Shown: positions 61,547 to 64,000 of the stretch, piece after piece
How positions within the stretch are numbered: the first letter of the stretch is position 1
How the letters are laid out: each line of letters begins with the position of its first letter
From: Lytechinus variegatus
Taxonomy: Eukaryota > Echinodermata > Echinoidea > Temnopleuroida > Toxopneustidae
DNA length: 64,000 bases
Assembly (NCBI RefSeq): GCF_018143015.1
Contig: NC_054741.1
Location: forward strand, 56,063,048 to 56,127,047
Direction: 5' to 3'
Made by a program: the position numbers and the translations under genes
The notes under the pieces: generated by a model
What the model was told of the DNA's origin: nothing
The model's database searches: none
The model's input: the letters and a program-made list of their open reading frames with translations, nothing else

Positions 61547-62435
61547 TCAATATTAAATAAAAACACAAATATAGCTTTATAGGAATATCCCCAAAGTGAA
61601 AAACGTGATACTTTCTTAATTGTAAAATGTGCCGATGTCGTACGAAAAGCTGTTGTTCTCACTAAAAATCAAACTGGTTCACCGTATGCGTGTAACGGGC
61701 AAGTAAGAAACCGAAATTTAACTTATAAGAAAAAAAAAATTCTTTATGTTTTCTTCATCTACTCGTTGTTGTTAATGTTATTTTCCCTCTCTATAATGAA
61801 ATGAACGATTTTATTGTTTTTACTTTCTTCCTCATATAATCTCTCTTCCTTTCTGTCTCCTCTCCTCCTTAACATTCTCCGGTCCTCTTCCTTTCCTTTT
61901 TTTCTCTTTTTTCAATTGCCGCCGCTAATGGGGGGGGGGGAGGGGCTAATTTGCCCTTGGACCCGTCTATGATTTCTTTAGCTACTTCTTTTTCTTTTCA
62001 AAGTGAAATTCCTATTCTGCAGTGTGCCCCTTTTCACCAGTCCTATGATCATGTGCCCGGTGTCTTGTTTTAGTTTATCTATTTTTATTATAAAAGTTAA
62101 TTAATTTTCTAAAGAAACGTTTCTTTTTTTCTAGTTTGTTCGAAGTTTTTTTCCTTTCTAGAGGGGCAGCTGACCGAGGGGAGGGGCAGAGGGGGGGAAA
62201 GCATAGGGGAAAAATGAAACAAGTCCAGGAATCGTTATTTGTTCACTCCTTCACTCGGATAAATGATGAAATTTTCTTTTGATTGTGGTTTTCTCTTTTT
62301 TTTCAAGTTTTTTTTTCCAATATAATATTTATTTCTATGATTATAGCAGTTATAGCCAGAGTTATCAATAGACAGCAGTAGACCGCCATCTCGCAGTGAC
62401 ATTTAGATAGTGGCTAGACTCTCACGCTTTGCAAC
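61547..62435. other. Intergenic and putative promoter region
   Basis: Pyrimidine-rich run 61790-61920, G-runs at 61930 and 62190. The last ~100 bp has ACCGCCATCTCG (62380-62391), YY1-like in reverse, before the candidate start at 62436. No TATA box evident. Confidence 0.35.
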
Positions 62436-62454
62436 ATGGCGTTAGTTTGTTCAA
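62436..62454 (+). CDS. Candidate first coding exon MALVCS- of a + strand gene (possibly PRPF19)
   Basis: ATG GCG TTA GTT TGT TCA A followed by donor gtaagc. PRPF19 (U-box E3 ligase, spliceosomal Prp19 complex) begins MSLICSISNEVPEHP in human; MALVCS plus a codon starting with A (Ile) would fit, including the phase. Upstream sequence looks like a short 5' UTR. No second exon occurs before the window end, so the assignment rests on six residues and one splice site. Confidence 0.35.
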
Positions 62455-63039
62455 GTAAGCAAATGTTTTATTTAATTATTTCACCGTCCTCAAGCCGATT
62501 CCGTAGATTTTTAAAGGATTCTTTTGGATTGATTTATTAGATTTGTATGATAATAATGATGTTATACGGTTTGCTTTGAATGGGAAATTGTGGGGAATGC
62601 GATGTTTTGGATTCTTGGTCATGTTGCCGGTCGTAGTTTTTATCTCGGTCCCATCAATGCTTTTTAACGTATGGTCGTGTTGATGTTTAGGCGCCAATGC
62701 AGTTTCGCACCGGCCGACTTCGAGATAATTTCCCCACCAGTAATTGTTCGAAAATATCTTAGCACTGTCTCTCAATCACATTTCACCTTCAAGATCAATA
62801 TGTCCAGCGCTTTTCTGGTTTTACGGGAGAGTAAAGTGCCCATATATATATCAATAATTTTGATATCTAAATCTAGGCCTATATAGATTCTAGGCCTAAA
62901 TATAATTATTTACTTACCAAACGGACCTCGTTCGGCTTTATGTGTGTCCATTCAGAACAACGCATTTACTACATATATTTGCAATTTGTTGGCTGAGATG
63001 TCCGATATTTGGGGGAGTGCCAAATTCGGGAATGGTGTC
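62455..63039 (+). other. Probable intron 1 of the candidate gene
   Basis: AT-rich with no acceptor plus matching exon. Confidence 0.3.
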
Positions 63040-63545
63040 AAAATCAGATGTAAAAAAAATAAGAAAGTTATGACATTTTAAAGTTTTGCTTAATTTCACA
63101 AATACAGGCAGTTATGCACATCCCAGCCAATATGCAAATGAGGAAACTGATGAGTGATGGCATCACTCACTATTTCTTTTGTATTTAATTATATGAAATA
63201 TAATGAAATATTTCTAATTTTCTTATTGTCCTGTGAAACAAGGTTTTATTTCCCCCTGAACATGTGAAATTGTACCTTTGTTTAACATTTTATGGGTTAG
63301 TCAATTTGGTCCTTATTGTTAAATCTGTAAAAATTGAAATATATATAATTCAAAAAAGAAATATTGAGTGAGGGACATCATCGATTCTCTCATTTGCATG
63401 TGACTAAATTGTGCAGATAACTAGTTTGTATGACATAAGCAAAATTTTAAAATGTCATATAAGATTTTCGTTAAAATATTCAGCATTATGCTTGTCTGAT
63501 TTTTCGCTATTGACATTTTTCTGAGGTAGACTTGACCTATAAGGC
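63040..63545. mobile_element. TTAA-type MITE relative, left end degraded
   Basis: Right half ends 'ctgaggtagacttgacctataagg', the inverted match of the 15030 element's start. Paired phrases 'aaaatcagatgtaaaaaaaataagaaag' and 'catataagattttcgttaaaat' are inverted-similar; 'tcactcactatttctttt' and 'aaaagaaatattgagtgagg' also pair. Confidence 0.6.
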
Positions 63546-64000
63546 TTAACATCACTTGTTCACTGCAACCATCCTGCCTGTGGGGAATCTACAGGTAGGA
63601 CTATGGTATGCCAATGCTGTACATAAACACACACATTGAAAAATCATTAAAGACCCAGACGGACCCAAAAATGAAATTGACAAATTATATACCAATCGAA
63701 AGCTTATAAGCTACTAAATACAGCAATATATGCTTTATGCATTTTCACCGCTTCCCAGCTGAGTATTTTGCTTAAAAATTTTTCAATTATCAGGCTTCGA
63801 ACCCTGCTTAGAAAATAGGCTTTATTGTGCTTTTCACCTGCCTCGAGACCGTGATGTCATGTTGTGTAAGAGGCCTCGTGATTCCATAGGTTTGTACACA
63901 GAAAAACTGGGTGATTTTTTTTGCTTTTCAGATAACGCATTTCATTCTCTTCACTTCTATCACAGAGGGATATCACTTATATTTTTTCCCACAAGCTTGA
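63546..64000. other. Window end, no feature recognised
   Basis: AT-rich sequence without an exon or repeat structure that I can support. Confidence 0.35.

Noticed and set aside
1-64000. Retroviral, LTR or Polinton-type elements
   Set aside because: Looked for integrase, protease, polymerase B or capsid-like frames and paired LTRs; none was recognisable in this window.

Overview
The window reads as a repeat-dense metazoan genome segment, most likely from an echinoderm and probably a sea urchin. This rests on the AT-rich composition, short exons in long introns, the marine-deuterostome flavour of the repeats, and three nuclear genes whose spliced products follow their vertebrate relatives. It is not bacterial: there are no operons and almost every long open frame is low complexity or repeat. 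No CRISPR array and no capsid- or envelope-bearing element was seen.

Three host genes can be assembled exon by exon. (1) CRCP (RPC9, RNA polymerase III subunit) lies on the + strand: an 8-nt coding first exon at 1670-1677, a 15.6-kb first intron, then five exons ending at 23238 (146 aa). (2) A CHCHD2/CHCHD10-type twin-CX9C mitochondrial protein lies on the - strand in four exons, 32720 to 27651 (138 aa), tail-to-tail with CRCP, with a perfect NRF-1-type site upstream. (3) A transcobalamin/intrinsic-factor-like secreted cobalamin carrier lies on the - strand in eight exons, 54009 to 42846 (455 aa). A possible fourth gene starts at 62436 on the + strand (MALVCS, perhaps PRPF19), with the rest outside the window.

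Everything else is mainly mobile DNA. CRCP intron 1 holds a 6.1-kb foldback element (5234-11367) with ~1.5-kb nearly identical arms built of ~290-bp tandem units, flanked by a second foldback (11374-11968) and a third, older inverted pair (1797-1877 / 11973-12053). It also holds LINE C-terminal fragments, a 7SL-like SINE, a giant hairpin and TTAA-flanked MITEs nested in one another. CRCP intron 4 holds a Helentron/DINE-like element with a copy of itself nested inside, which shows a T|T insertion site. The 10-kb gap 32721-42845 carries a ~108-bp tandem array, a CGTCTA minisatellite element, a tRNA-type SINE, and a mariner-like element holding a MITE and a 7SL-like SINE. Introns of the cobalamin-carrier gene hold several MITEs, a second DINE-like family, and a ~0.9-kb polypurine tract beside the last exon. 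The gap 54010-62435 has MITEs with clear 8-bp or TTAA target duplications.

The host genes are not a functional cluster: Pol III transcription, mitochondrial intermembrane-space biology and vitamin B12 transport simply lie next to one another. The main novelty is in the repeats, especially the dispersal of perfect DR1 nuclear-receptor sites, the 7SL-like SINE, and the nested DINE-like element. Exon boundaries come from GT/AG sites plus reading-frame continuity and recalled family sequence; no alignment could be run.
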